A stretch of DNA of 64,000 nucleotides, from assembly GCA_949317995.1 (NCBI GenBank), contig OX439035.1, forward strand, positions 80,849,959 to 80,913,958, given 5' to 3'. Shown piece after piece: positions 1 through 11,379 of the stretch. Every line of letters begins with the position of its first letter. Within the stretch, counting starts at the first letter, position 1. Below the pieces are notes generated by a model that saw only the letters and a list, made by a program, of their open reading frames with translations, had not been told where the DNA came from and searched no databases. The translations under genes and the position numbers were made by a program. This stretch comes from Acholoe squamosa. Taxonomy: Eukaryota; Annelida; Polychaeta; Phyllodocida; Polynoidae.

Positions 1-119
1 AGATCTAGGCATACCAGACATGATAATATATACCTATGCCTGAAACACAGAGGCCACCTTTAAGGTAAAGGTAGAACACCTGAAGAGATGCCATCCAACA
101 GTCGTATACTATCCAATTA

Positions 120-492
120 AGGTCGAATCCCACTTGGCGAAAAATGCCTTGAATATATCTGTGATTTTGTCAGTTGTGTTTTATTGCCTCCCTGGTGTCC
201 TAAATCGCAAGGAGAATAAAGGGAAAGATATAATATCAAACTCCCACTGCAGACTGTGCTAATGCTTTATGTCCTTGCGATTTTAGGATAGGAAACATGT
301 CAGGCAGAGATATACCAATTAACCAGGAAAACATGTCACAAACGCTTTACAATAAAGCACAACAGTGTCCTTGTGTTCTATGTACCCTATTGTAGTTATA
401 TCTCTTGCCAATTTTGGGTAGAAGCCAAAATCATAAGAGTTTCAAAATCGCAGAGATATTTCAGACATTTTTCGCCATGTGGGATTCGACCT
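120..492. mobile_element. MITE-like element with 28-bp-class terminal inverted repeats
   Basis: The left end AGGTCGAATCCCAC is mirrored by GTGGGATTCGACCT at the right end, and the inverted match extends with few mismatches to about 27 bp. TTA stands on both sides (117-119 and 493-495), as expected for the 3-bp TWA duplication of PIF/Harbinger-type elements. A second inner inverted pair (CCTAAATCGCAAGGA near 199, TTGCGATTTTAGGA near 277) makes the whole unit foldable. There is no coding capacity, so it would be non-autonomous. The superfamily is inferred from the duplication only. Confidence 0.7.
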
Positions 493-499
493 TTAGGTG

Positions 500-1960
500 G
501 TATATAGTCCCTGACTGAAGTAAGAAGGATGCCCCCACACAGTATATCGTGAGGTGTCCTTCCGCTAAAGTAGGACCCTAAAGTTCGGGTATTTCATGTT
601 AAACTATTTATGACCCAATGGCAGGGACACATCTTTGAGAGCAGACGCAGGTTAAATATGTACCCTGTACACAGACTGCCACAGGACGAAGGCAATTGGC
701 TCCCCGATCGCCTTGGGGAGGCGGGGGACGCCATAAACCTAACAGAGCTCCACGAGTGTATAGACCCATTTGCTTCACATGTCTGATATATACATTGTAC
801 ATTACGACTCTTGATGTATATTATACGTCAAGGTTGGGTTAACGAAGCTCCTCTTAATGAATGGCTTTCCTTACAGTGACATAAAGATGATTTACATGAG
901 GGACAATATGGGGGCAATTGATAAAAACGACCAACGTACGTGTGGACAAAACTGAAGGACATACGAGTGCCTACTTCAAATAAGAAGCTGTTATATTCAT
1001 ATTCCGTCTTTTTTATACTAATGATATGCATCAATCTACTAGTGGTAGGTCTAAACATTCAGCGTATTAGTTTCTTCTTTTCAATTTTCAATCGCAGGGT
1101 TTACTTTGTTAGTACATGTACAGACCATATCGACCATTTCATTATGGTGTTTTCACCTTAGATAACGTATATTTTATGCCTTTGCTAGCAGGGTGGGATT
1201 ACTTGCTTTGTCCTGGGCAGCATGTCAGGGCTCTTGCAGCCATATCACCTTTGACAACACGAGTAATGCTTGCAGTTATTGGTGTGGAAGTTTGTCATGT
1301 TATAGTGAGTGACCCTGTGACACTCATTTGTGGGGACGCTCACTTGTCTGCCGCTGTGTGTGTCTGACACTGGGAGGAGGTCAGTTGTGTTGCCTGTGGG
1401 TGTCTGTGACATTCCCCCTTGTTGCCGCACCGCACGCCTACCTCCCCAGCCGCCTCCCACCTCCCTAACATGGCAGGAACCCCTGCGGCTCACGCCAGCG
1501 CCACTGCCACTATCAGTAGGGACCTTCAGCAGGGGCTTCTTGTGTATTAGGCGTGGTTGCTGTGTAAATGTCATAAAGGAATACGCTTAGAGGTATGGCT
1601 GATGAGATGAACCTGTTTACAAATCCATCAAGAAGAAAATATCCTTTCTAATACCATAAGGTTGCCTGCAGCACTGGGAATGTTATGAAATGTTAAAGGA
1701 GAAGAAAGAATGTTCTAGGATTTCAGCCACAGAGTATGTTTTGCAGAATAGCACGTTGACGTGTTCTACGACATAAATGGTCTATTATGTAAATGAAGGC
1801 CTATATTGGATCGTACATAGAGGGCTGTTTGCATAACGCGTCAACCTGTTTTTGCAGCAATTATGTTGATATTTCGATGTAGAGATCTATTTATGAAAAG
1901 CCACGAGGATGGCGAGTCAGTTATATTAAAGCTAACCCTCAGAAATTGGATAAGAGCAAT
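500..1960. other. Intergenic DNA with no supported gene
   Basis: Only short open frames occur here, overlapping on both strands and without exon-like composition or recognisable protein similarity. A somewhat GC-richer patch at about 1340-1520 gives mutually antisense frames rich in Pro, Arg and Gly, which look compositional. I see no feature to call. Confidence 0.5.
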
Positions 1961-1989
1961 CACTTTTAGCTCATCCATACACATAGAAA

Positions 1990-2460
1990 TGTGCTGTTGA
2001 AATATTGATGGTTGATAAAACTGAAATGGAATGTTGAAAACAAGTTGATCAACACCATCAACACATATCAACCATGCAGTTGTCAACGTTGATTTGATGT
2101 TCTGTGCCCACTGAAAGTAGGCATTGTACATTGCGTAGTTGTGAATAAAGATTTATAGCTATTCTTCAATGTTGACATGTCAACTAAGAATCACCTAACA
2201 ACTATCAACATTGAAACAACATTGAAACAATGTTGAATCAACCTAGAAATACGAAAGCTGAATCAGCACGGATGGCTAGGAATTGAATCACAGTTGACTT
2301 GATTATGTTGTGTCGACTTTCAAATTCAAACATTTCCTCCTTCAATAAACTGTTGATATGCAAACACTGCAAATGGTGATTTAAAGCTGAATCAACGTTG
2401 ATTCTACTGCCATCTACAATGCCATAAACAACCCTTTCCTTTCCATGTACTACTACCATC
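1990..2460. repeat. ATCAACATTGA-rich imperfect repeats and duplicated flank
   Basis: Short words such as GTTGATTTGA, CAACATTGAAACAA and TTGATCAAC recur in both orientations, giving an imperfect palindromic texture. The stretch 2292-2402 is closely repeated in the same orientation at 3763-3881 (shared words include TTTCAAATTCAAACAT and GCAAATGGTGATT). The 45-bp minisatellite between them is therefore bracketed by direct repeats. A short minisatellite-like piece, ACTACTACCATC, follows at about 2448. Confidence 0.6.
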
Positions 2461-2635
2461 TAAAAAGTTCAAGTTAATTTATTTTCAAGGTGTGGCCCTC
2501 CATGGCCTCCGTGAAGGGCCACACCACAAAAAAATCATGCGCTTCAAAATCAGCATGATTTTCATACCAGCCCAAAGATGAAGTTTAAAAAAGTATTGTT
2601 GTCAAACATAATATTTTCGTCTGTTAACTCTCAAG

Positions 2636-2985
2636 TAAGGGGAAATTCAGCTGTCAATTGTCAAGTTGACACTTGACAGAAAAAAAAATCATGTTGACAG
2701 CAGATAAGAAAACATGATTTTAAAAAGGACAACTGCTGTCAACTTGACACTTGACAGGGCAAAAGATCATCTTGTCTGCTGTCAACGTGATATTTCACCT
2801 GTCAACTGGCAAGTTAGAAAAGATTCTGCCGTCATCTGTCAACTTGACAGTTGACAGAGGAAAAATCATGTTGACGGCAGGCTTTCTTTTTTAACGTAAC
2901 AGTTGACAGGGGAAAATATCAAGTTGACAGCAGATTTTTTCTACTTTGACAGTTGACAGGTTGAAATTTCAGGCTTGACAGTAGG
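2636..2985. repeat. Array of TGTCAA/TTGACA dyads
   Basis: About ten interrupted copies of TGTCAA and TTGACA occur, often back to back as GTCAACTTGACAGTTGACAG or with AAAATCATGTTGACAGCAG between them. Each pair is a small palindrome, so the block could form many short hairpins. There is no open frame of note. Its relation to the neighbouring TTGAT-rich block is unknown. Confidence 0.65.
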
Positions 2986-3089
2986 TTTCTTATGTTTCAT
3001 TTTATTTTGTTCCCCTATTGGAGATAAAAAAAAGTTCAAGTTAAATATTTTCAAGGTGTGGCCCTCCACAGCTTCCGTAATAAACAATG

Positions 3090-3745
3090 CCTGCTTTTCA
3101 CCTGTGATGCCTTAAACAGTGCCTGCTTTTCATGTACTACTACCATCCACAATGCCATAAACAACGCTTTCTTTTCATGTACTAATACCATCTACAATAC
3201 CATAAACAAAACCTACTTTTCATGTACTACTACCATCTATGGCACCATAAACAAGCCTGCTTTTCATGTACTACTATCATCTACCATGCCATAAACAACG
3301 CCTTCTTTTCATGTACTACTACCATCTACGATACCATAAACAACACCTACTTTTCATGTACTACTACCATCTATGATGCTATAAGCAATGCCTACTTTTC
3401 ATGTACTACTACCATCTACAATGCCATAAACAACACCTATACTTTTCATGTACTACTACCATCTACGATGCCATAAGCAATGCCTACTTTTCATGCACTG
3501 CTACCATCTGCAATGCCATAAACAACACATACTTTTTATGTACTACTACCATCTACGATGCCACAACAACACCTACTTTTTATGTACTACTACCCTCTAT
3601 GATGCCATAAGCAATGCCTACCTTTCATGTACTACTACCATCTACGATGCCATAAACAACACCTGCTTTTCGTGTACTACTTCCAAGGCTTTATATTGCC
3701 ATATGGAACACCTACTTTTCATGTACTACTACTGTAGTATCTACT
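3090..3745. repeat. 45-bp minisatellite (main block)
   Basis: A unit of about 45 bp, recognisable by CTTTTCATGTACTACTACC and ATGCCATAAACAA, repeats roughly 14 times with point changes. Because 45 is a multiple of three, the array stays open in one or more frames and yields apparent peptides with a repeating YFSCTTTIYDAINN-like unit. I treat these as by-products: stops recur, frames overlap, and nothing like a splice context or start supports translation. Confidence 0.85.
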
Positions 3746-3892
3746 AAGATATACACCTGTACTGTTGATTTGATTATGGTGTGTCAATTTTCAAATTCAA
3801 ACATACATGTATTTCCTCCTTGAATAAACTGTTGGTATGTAAACAATGCAAATGGTGATTCGATGCTGAACCAACGTTGATGCGTCCACTGG

Positions 3893-4080
3893 GAGTGAGT
3901 GAGTGAGTAATAGATGTTTAACGCCATTTCGACAACTAAGGTCATATTCATGGCAAGAACTACATTACACAATTTGTAGAGGAATGTGTCAGTGCCCGCG
4001 CATATGTGCACCACACACATCCTGAGGGGATAGCAAAGAGAAGATACAGACCCTTTTAAGTGGGCTAGGGAAGCCCGCGT
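3893..4080. repeat. Dispersed GTGAGTGAGTGAG repeat, copy 1
   Basis: This interspersed unit of about 190 bp starts with GTGAGTGAGTAATAGATG and TTTAACGCCATTTCGACA. It continues through CAGTGCCCGC and GTGCACCACACACAT and ends near CCTTTTAAGTGGGCTAGG. A near-identical copy lies at 4960-5155 and an inverted one at 52893-53076, with partial copies at 34.75 and 35.35 kb. It interrupts the 45-bp minisatellite, so it inserted after the array formed. I see no clear pol III boxes, so its class is left open. Confidence 0.75.
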
Positions 4081-4084
4081 CCAC

Positions 4085-4690
4085 TGGGAAACAACTCCTA
4101 CTTTTCATGTACATAACCATAAATCAACACTAATGTTTTGTGCCCTCCTCCCATATATGATGCCAAAAACAAAACCTACTTTCACGCACTCCTCCGATAT
4201 ATGATGCCATAAACAATGCCGACTTTGCATGCACTACTAACATCTACAATTCCATAAACAAACCCCTCTTTCATGCACTACTCACCTAAATACGATGCCA
4301 TAAACAAACCTACTTCCATGCACTACTAAAATATACGATACCATACAAAAACCCTACTTTTCATGTACTACTACCATCTACAATGCCATAAACGATGCCT
4401 GTTTTCCATTTACTACTACCATCTACAATACCTTAAACAATGCCTACTTTTCATGTACTACTACCATCCACAATACCATAAACGATGCCTTTTTTCATGT
4501 ACGTCTATTCCATCCACAATGCCATAAACAATGCCTACTTTTCATGTACGTCTACCATCCACGATGCCATAAACAGTGCCTACTTTTTGTGAAGTACTGC
4601 CTATTTTTCATGTACTAATGCCATCTACGATGCCATAAAATCTGAGATACCATAAACTGTTCATGTACTACTACCAAGGCTTTATTATGC
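4085..4690. repeat. 45-bp minisatellite (degenerate block)
   Basis: This is the continuation of the array after the interspersed repeat. The same landmarks, TTCATGTACTACTACC and ATGCCATAAAC, recur, but spacing and sequence have drifted more than in the block to the left (for example TGCACTACT and TTCACGCACTCC variants). It ends near a fragment, CAAGGCTTTA followed by a PolyA-poor CATATRGAACACC word, that also ends the first block at about 3685-3715. Confidence 0.75.
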
Positions 4691-4959
4691 CATATAGAAC
4701 ACCTAGTCTTCATGTACTACATGTACTACAGTAGTATCTACTATCTACTAAGACATACACCTGTACAATTCATTTTTATGTACGTTGCTTACGTTCGATG
4801 ATGCGTTAGTTTAACTACGACTAGGATGTATTGCCTACACTAATTCTGCTACCATAGTAGATAACTTCTGTTCTATTCAACGGATTTGTAAAAGTCAAAA
4901 AGCTATGTGTAACTTAGACCCTCGACTGATATGCTACTGTAGGGAACTGGGGGGGGGGG

Positions 4960-5155
4960 AGTGAGTGAGTGAGTAATAGATGTTTAACGCCATTTCGACA
5001 GCTAAGGTAATATTCATGGCGAGAAAGACATTACACATGTTCACAGGGGAATGTGTCAGTGCCCGCACATATGTGCACCACACACATTCGAGGGGATAGG
5101 AAAGAGGAGAAATAGACCCTTTTAAGTGGGCTAGGGAAGCCCTGGGGGGGGGGGG
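4960..5155. repeat. Dispersed GTGAGTGAGTGAG repeat, copy 2
   Basis: This copy has the same orientation and length as the one about 1.07 kb upstream, with the words TAATAGATGTTTAACGCC, AATGTGTCAGTGCCCGC and AGTGGGCTAGGGAAGCCC. It is preceded and followed by G homopolymers, which may be slippage products at the insertion edges. Confidence 0.75.
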
Positions 5156-5221
5156 GTTGTAACATATGAATGAACGGTCTTATATAGTTACCCAGGATCC
5201 ATATTTGATTAAATCCTAACT

Positions 5222-5412
5222 TAGGAGCCGCGCCATATACCGACTTAGCTGGATCAATTATCAGCCAATAAAATAATCCCAACCATTAACTGCGGGCCTC
5301 TCAGGGGGGCAGGTGGTACCCATCTGATAAGTGTTATCAGTGATAACCGCTGGTAACCAGCTTCAGCAACAGCCGCGCCCGTTGGACAATCCGCTATCTC
5401 GGTATACGGGGG
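5222..5412. repeat. Dispersed repeat with GATAACTGTTATCAG core, copy 1
   Basis: Landmarks are AGCCAATAAAATAAT, CAGGTGGTACCCATCTGATAA, GTTATCAGTGATAAC, TGGTAACCAGCTTCAGCAA and GACAATCCGCTATCTCG. Inverted at 10632-10803 and direct at 56820-57010 are clear relatives. The TTATCAGTGATAA part is itself palindromic. The copies sit next to CGCCTTATACGCGG-type sequence, so they may be parts of one larger element. Confidence 0.7.
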
Positions 5413-5419
5413 TATGTAC

Positions 5420-8400
5420 TACTGCAGTCCAAAGCCACCAAGGATCCAAGAAAGTCGCCGTTTGATACTCTCCAAAAAGTTTCAGAATCAGCTTGTTCTA
5501 CTTTCTACATCTAGAGAACCTTTTAGAATTACCTGAGAACATGTCCTTGAGAGAATGTCAGATCTGCTGCGTTAATGTTTCGTACCTTGTGACAGGGGCG
5601 CGGTAGGCCCTAAGCTATGTTAACTCTAAAGATGGATCCCCCTAGTGAGCTTAGCTATCACCAAAACGACCTCAGGCACGGTTCGTTTTGTAGCCTTGCT
5701 TTTTGGTCTTGGAATTTAGATCCCACAAAGATTGGACTAGTGACGACTATCACAGATCGCCTAGGGTCACTCCTACTGGCAGCACTGTATTCTTATATGA
5801 ATTTAATGACCTAGACAGAGCAATTGGGGTGTCTAAGTGATGATCTCTAACAGTTGCAGTCAGCAATATGCGTGTCCTACTGGTCTGTATTCCCAAGTTT
5901 TCAACAGCAATTGGCAATTAATAACAGTGTCAATTAGTAACTGTCATATCTTAATTCGCCATCTCAAATTTCAATGACTTGTGACATTTATACGGGCAAT
6001 TTTAGCATGAACTGACTTTTTGGCAGATTTTATCAAAGAGCATGTGTCCAAACTTTCCATCCTGTCTAAGTATTTTCTAACTTGCCCTTTAAAACATTAG
6101 CATTTGCTTGATATTATTTGTAATTTGTTAGACCATTTTACTAAGACTTTCAATTATTGGTAGAATGGAATAGGTGCCGCATTTTTTGTGCTCCTGCAAA
6201 CAAATTTGAATACTATAGAAATCAAAACATAGGTTATCTTGGATACAAACATGAAGAGTTTAGTCTGTCACTGAATATTTGAAAGACAAATGTCTTCAAA
6301 ATATGCTGAACCAGGGAGAGAGACCCCGTGGGGCGGAGGGGGGGGGCTGAGCCAAAAGCCTGGCTCTAATGTCCCGGGAAAACCCAACCTCGATCATCCA
6401 GTTTCTAGAATGGAACATTCGTTATTAAATCACTGCAATACCTTCTTAAAAATGATCCAGGATTCTCATAAGATAGTGGCCTTACTGATTGGTGCATTCC
6501 CCTATGTGCTAATGAATATTCATGAATGGAAATTGTTCTCCTCTGACTATACCTGTTATAACTTCATCACTGGAATCAGCAGGCTCGATGCAACTATTGA
6601 ACCCTTGACTGCATTTGAAAACCCCTGCTCTCCTTACTGAGCTATCCAGGCATTCAATGTACCAACAACCAAGGGAATGACATATTCTCTTTGCTGTAAG
6701 TACAAGGTAGCCTGTGATTAAAATGACATGATGGTTTTTTAACCGACCAATCCTCATCAGAATCTGTAGTACTGTGGAAGTCAGCTGGCAGGTGGAAGGT
6801 CCAGTATTCAAGGCTTCACCTTGGCAACATTTTCAAGCACACATCCTACAAGTAGATTTAAATAACTAAATGTTTAAATGTCCACATACTAAGCAAACCT
6901 ATGTAGTTGCCACCTAAATTCTATGCAGATATACCTCTCTTCATTAACATCCATAATCATATGATGTGTCTACTGGGGCTAGGATACAGTATAGGCGAGT
7001 CCTAAATGCCTGCTTCACCCCGTAGCAACATCAGTGGATCCATAACAATTCTCCCATATGGTTCATTCTGGGCACGTCCGGGACTGAGGGAAACCTGGGC
7101 CAAAAACACCTCATCTCTCAATTACTAGGTGGCGTGACAGTAAATGACAGACCTGTCCATGATGTTCTACTACCATGGCTTTGACCTGCCTCGATCTGTG
7201 CGTCCATAGAGTTTAACAACACACGCCCCATGGGTAATAACGCTGTCTGTATGTATGACGTAATGAGTATGTGTAGAAATGAAAGGTGACAGCAATGTAG
7301 TACCAATAATGTACCCTAGGGACTGTTAGATGGTGACATATGGCCATGGCTGCAAGAAGTCTGTTGTTCTATCTCTATCATATATTAACAATAAATTGTC
7401 TCTGTGACATTTCTGATGCTCTGAGTCTTAGAACACCGCTAACCAGTAAGCCTTATGTTAAAAATATCTATGTTTATTCATAGATCAGCCTCATGTCCAG
7501 CCGACAACCAGCTACTATGTCAGACAGCAGAGCCTAGGGCTGTTAGTGAGACACAGCTCTGTGCCACACCCTTGCTACTATGTCAGGCAACAGGGCCTAT
7601 GGCCGATAATGGGGCGCATTTAAATTGCTAAATGCTAGGGACAATGGGGTTGGGGTGGGCGCTGGATCAAATATCTTTTGCATAATGTAAATCATACAAA
7701 AAAAATCTCCTTCGTGCTTCAACCGAACACATTGTCACACAAAATTGTATAGGGCCTATATACTTGTATACATAATATGTTTTTGCCTCCAGGTCTGATA
7801 ACATAGTCAAGTATTCCGTGCAACACGTCCACCGAAGCGGTATGAAAGATGGTTGATTAACTGTATGGAAAATTATATTTTGCGAAAAACAGCATTACTC
7901 ATGTCACTTCTATCCTATTGAGTTAATATCCCAGCTAGCCCAACCCGTGCAATTTACATCATTCTTACATGAAAACTCATGTGATTTACGTAAAAAAAAG
8001 AGACATCATTTGGATGAGTTGTGCTAGCAGGGATTGACCTAATTCCCCCATCTGCACTCTACTGTTAAGGGATTGCATATCTGAATTATATATATAATCC
8101 TGACACTGTGGTAAATTCTCTCATAGAAACATTTGTTTCCCATAATAATCTTACTACATTGATTAAGACCTGTCTTGCTTAATGCACATGCTGTTTTTAT
8201 TTCCTGACAGAAATAACAGATACAAAGATCGTTTAGATATCATTATGACTTTTATTAAAGGTGATTCTACGTTCCATGTTAAGTACTGGTAGGTTTCATT
8301 ATAACTTCGTTGTACATGTATAAATAATTTATTTATTCTGATAATAAAAGAAGACAAAAAAACTACAATTCGTCATTAGAATATTATGTCATCTAATAAT

Positions 8401-9737
8401 TAATCTATTTCAGGATTTGTTGAATTATATTAATGACATATCGTCACTGTTCGGTGGTATCGTCGATTGAGAAGACATCAACACAACATTCACACTAAGA
8501 TACTAACAAGACAATCAACAACTATGACTTCCGCGTACGAAATGCAGACCTAATGAAAAAGTTCCTCAGCATTCTATGTTCTATTCTAATCCTATGCCAA
8601 AATCGGGTTCTGTGATAAGTTCATTTTCAAGTATGAGGCGTTGCATCCGTTCAATGGGCCCTGCTATTATGAAATCCAGTTTTTTTCCCTCACTTCATAA
8701 ACAGTTCATCGACGTTAAGATATGCTCGCACGTCACATTCTTTTTCCACAATTGAGATCAAAATTCATTTCAGTTCGTAGACAATTATAACCGAGCCAAG
8801 ATCAATCTATATGAGTGAAATATTGATAAGTCATGATAGCGAACTTTTTACATGATATGTGGTTTGTCGACAATTCACAACTCTTAATTATCAAGGTTTC
8901 ATTTTAAAGGCAGTGTCTAGCAATCCAAAATGTACAATCTAGAAATTCCAAACATGAAGCATGATTCTGTACAATTGCAGATTTGTGATATTCTCTTAAT
9001 AAATAATTGCCATATATTAGCACAGACGTCTACAAAGCGAACACACACACATGACATCGACATCCTTCATCTCACTTGTCCACATTTATTAAAGCTTTGA
9101 ATTGAATAAGATTGATTTAGTAAAATCTCTTTGTTTTATATACATGCTGTAAAAGCCGACACCATAATTGGCCATACTAAAATAAGTACATAATATTGCT
9201 GCCAGTGTATGGACCAGACATATCTCAACATCGCGAGAAAATGCCAGACAAAGATGAAAATATCTCAAATGCAAATTGGTAATTAAAAAAAGAAAAAAAG
9301 CAAAAATGAAACACAAAAAAATGCCAAAACAGGGCATACAAAAGTCATTACATGTCTGTCAAGACATTTTATTTCTCAGTACTCCTCCCCTAGTTGAACC
9401 GAGTATCTCAGTACTGTCCCTGTTTGGACAAAAAACTATAACTCAATCCTATAACACAATAGAGGAGCCGATATCCAACTAAATGCTTGTTATCAAATAA
9501 TTGGAATCAATCGTCTATTGGGATTTAAATCATCATTTCCTATGACAGTTAGAAAACTGTAACAATTACACACATGATCCACGTGGCCATAATGGCTTTT
9601 ACATTAAAGAGGTATTTCAGTGAGTTGCCGGGTCTTTAAAAAATTGAGCTTTGACTCTTTCATTTTCCATTTTTGCAATCTACTGATTGAGCTGGGTTTC
9701 ATCCTGATTTAGAATAGGACGTCCTGAATGTCTAGAT
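5420..9737. other. Intergenic DNA, no supported gene
   Basis: This is a long AT-rich stretch downstream of the minus-strand AT-hook exons. The open frames here are short and unremarkable, with no splice-flanked exon that resembles anything I know. The section nearest 9700 would contain the 3' untranslated region and polyadenylation signal of the minus-strand transcript ending at 9738. An ATTAAA-like signal on that strand is plausible, but I could not single one out. Confidence 0.45.
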
Positions 9738-11379
9738 TTACACCATTATTCCATGGTCGTTTGCAGAGACGCCATTTTGAGCTAGAGACGTTACTTCCGA
9801 TTGTGAACCGACTCCTGTTGAGGTACCATTGACTGGCGTTGTGGGAGAAGTGTTTGGTTTAGATGGAGAAATGCCCTTAGTGGGGGTCGTTGTTAGGGGA
9901 CACTTGCTTGGTGTGGTTGCATCTTTACTTGGTGAGGTTGGTAGTGGACTTGCATTAACCCCATTTATTGCAGGGCTCTTGGTGGGAGAGGTTGGGGTTG
10001 GCATTTTACCACAAGGTGAGGTTGGTGTTGACTGTTTAGTAGGAGAGGTTGATGTAGACTGTGTGGCAGGGGAGGTTGGTGTTAGCTGCTTGTTAGGTAA
10101 GGTTGTTATAGGCTGCTTGGTGGGTGTTCCAGCTACATACCCTGGAACATGCGATATAGGTTTCCTTATGTTCATCTCATCCTTTGAAGGGGTAACGGGT
10201 ATATAGGACGACTTGGGAGGTCGACCCCGCCTCTTGGGTGTTGCCGGGGAAGCAGGGTTTGGTTTAGGATGGAGGCGGGGCCGACCTGGACCACGCTTAG
10301 GTGTGTTGGGGTCTTTGAAGTGGAGCCGAGGCCGGCCGCGCTTCTTTTTGACTGGTGGTTCTTTTGTCCCTGCTGGTGTCCCTGACCCTGCCTGCCTCTC
10401 AGAGGGCGTATCTTCTGAATCTGACCGTGCTGGACGCTTAGGGGGCGTGGGAGATTGTAAGACAACCTGGAAGATGAAATGATTATTTGAGAGTGGTTCA
10501 TGGGCCTCCCTACCCCACGAAGACATGCTGCATGTTTTCCTACTACCTTGAAGCCTTACGTATAAGCAGCAGCTAACTAACCATTTCAAAGACATGCGCT
10601 ACAGTATGGTCTTTTTGAGCTTATGAGTGTGGCTTATAGCGAGATAGCGGATTGTCCAATGGGCTAAAGCTGGTTGCCAGCTGTTATCACTGATAACAGT
10701 TATCAGATGGGTACCACCTGCCCCCAGAGAGACCAGCATTAAAGAGTTAGGACTATTTCATTGGCTGGCAATTAATCCCACTAAGTCGGTATAGGCGGGG
10801 CTTTGACATTATAGAACAAACAGTAATAACTGGCAATTTCAAGCCCCAGGATTACAGCTCATAAACAAATACAGTGTGCGTGTACACTTACCCTTAACTT
10901 GAAGTCCCTTGGACTAAATGATTTCTGTGTTTGCTGCAAAAAGAAGAAAAAAGTCCAACGTTAATATCAAATATTCATAATGTGGTCCCAATCAGAATAA
11001 GTAAATAAACAATAAGCTGATAAAATCATTACCATGACGATAGAAGGTTCTATCTTTATCTATGTTCATAAACCCTAGCTCTAGAGTCTAGATGGTCTGA
11101 TATAATCCCCAACTAAATGCTTCTTATTGTATCATTTGATATCATACATCAGAGACTACGTCAAATAAGAGGAGAAAGAAATATCTGGCCATGCAAGATA
11201 GGTATTCCACCGCATCATATAAAGTGTGACCGACCCATGTCATTACAAAAAATATTTTGACAATCCGACAATATTTTATATAATAAAAGTATGACATCTG
11301 GCAGTCGTACTACACTCAACCAACGCAGTAGAATACCCACCTGTTTTCTGACCCACTGACGCTGAGACAACAGGTTTGA
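9738..11379 (-). CDS. Three-exon AT-hook and S/T/P-rich module (alternative 3' end of the neighbouring gene, or a separate gene)
   Basis: Three exons with good GT-AG borders, all in phase 0, read continuously: 11341-11379 (13 residues, ending QRQWVRKQ), 10892-10933 (14 residues, QTQKSFSPRDFKLR) and 9738-10466 (242 residues to a TAA stop). The last exon starts VVLQSPTPPKR and has three AT-hook cores in a row: KKKRGRPRLH, KRGPGRPRLHP and PKRRGRPPK. A tail of about 170 residues follows, full of TPTSPTK-like repeats with many S/T-P sites. AT-hooks bind the minor groove of AT-rich DNA, so a nuclear chromatin role is likely. The first exon has no start codon, so upstream exons are missing. Because every exon of the AT-hook gene at 14269-21616 is also phase 0, these exons could splice onto it in place of its terminal exon, giving about 542 residues. 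An independent promoter near 13.9 kb is the alternative. Confidence 0.75.
10632..10803. repeat. Dispersed repeat with GATAACTGTTATCAG core, copy 2 (inverted)
   Basis: This is the reverse-complement copy of the 5222-5412 unit. GAGATAGCGGATTGTCCAA, TGATAACAGTTATCAGATGG and GTACCACCTGCCCC are recognisable. It lies in the intron between the last two AT-hook module exons. Confidence 0.7.

Noticed and set aside
3058-3747. Several long plus-strand frames with a YFSCTTTIYDA-like repeat as a cysteine-rich protein gene
   Set aside because: They are frames of the 45-bp minisatellite, overlap one another in the same or shifted frame, and have no splice or promoter context.
9829-10206. Plus-strand 125-codon Gly/Val-rich frame
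   Set aside because: It is antisense to the S/T/P-rich AT-hook exon, which has splice support and recognisable motifs.
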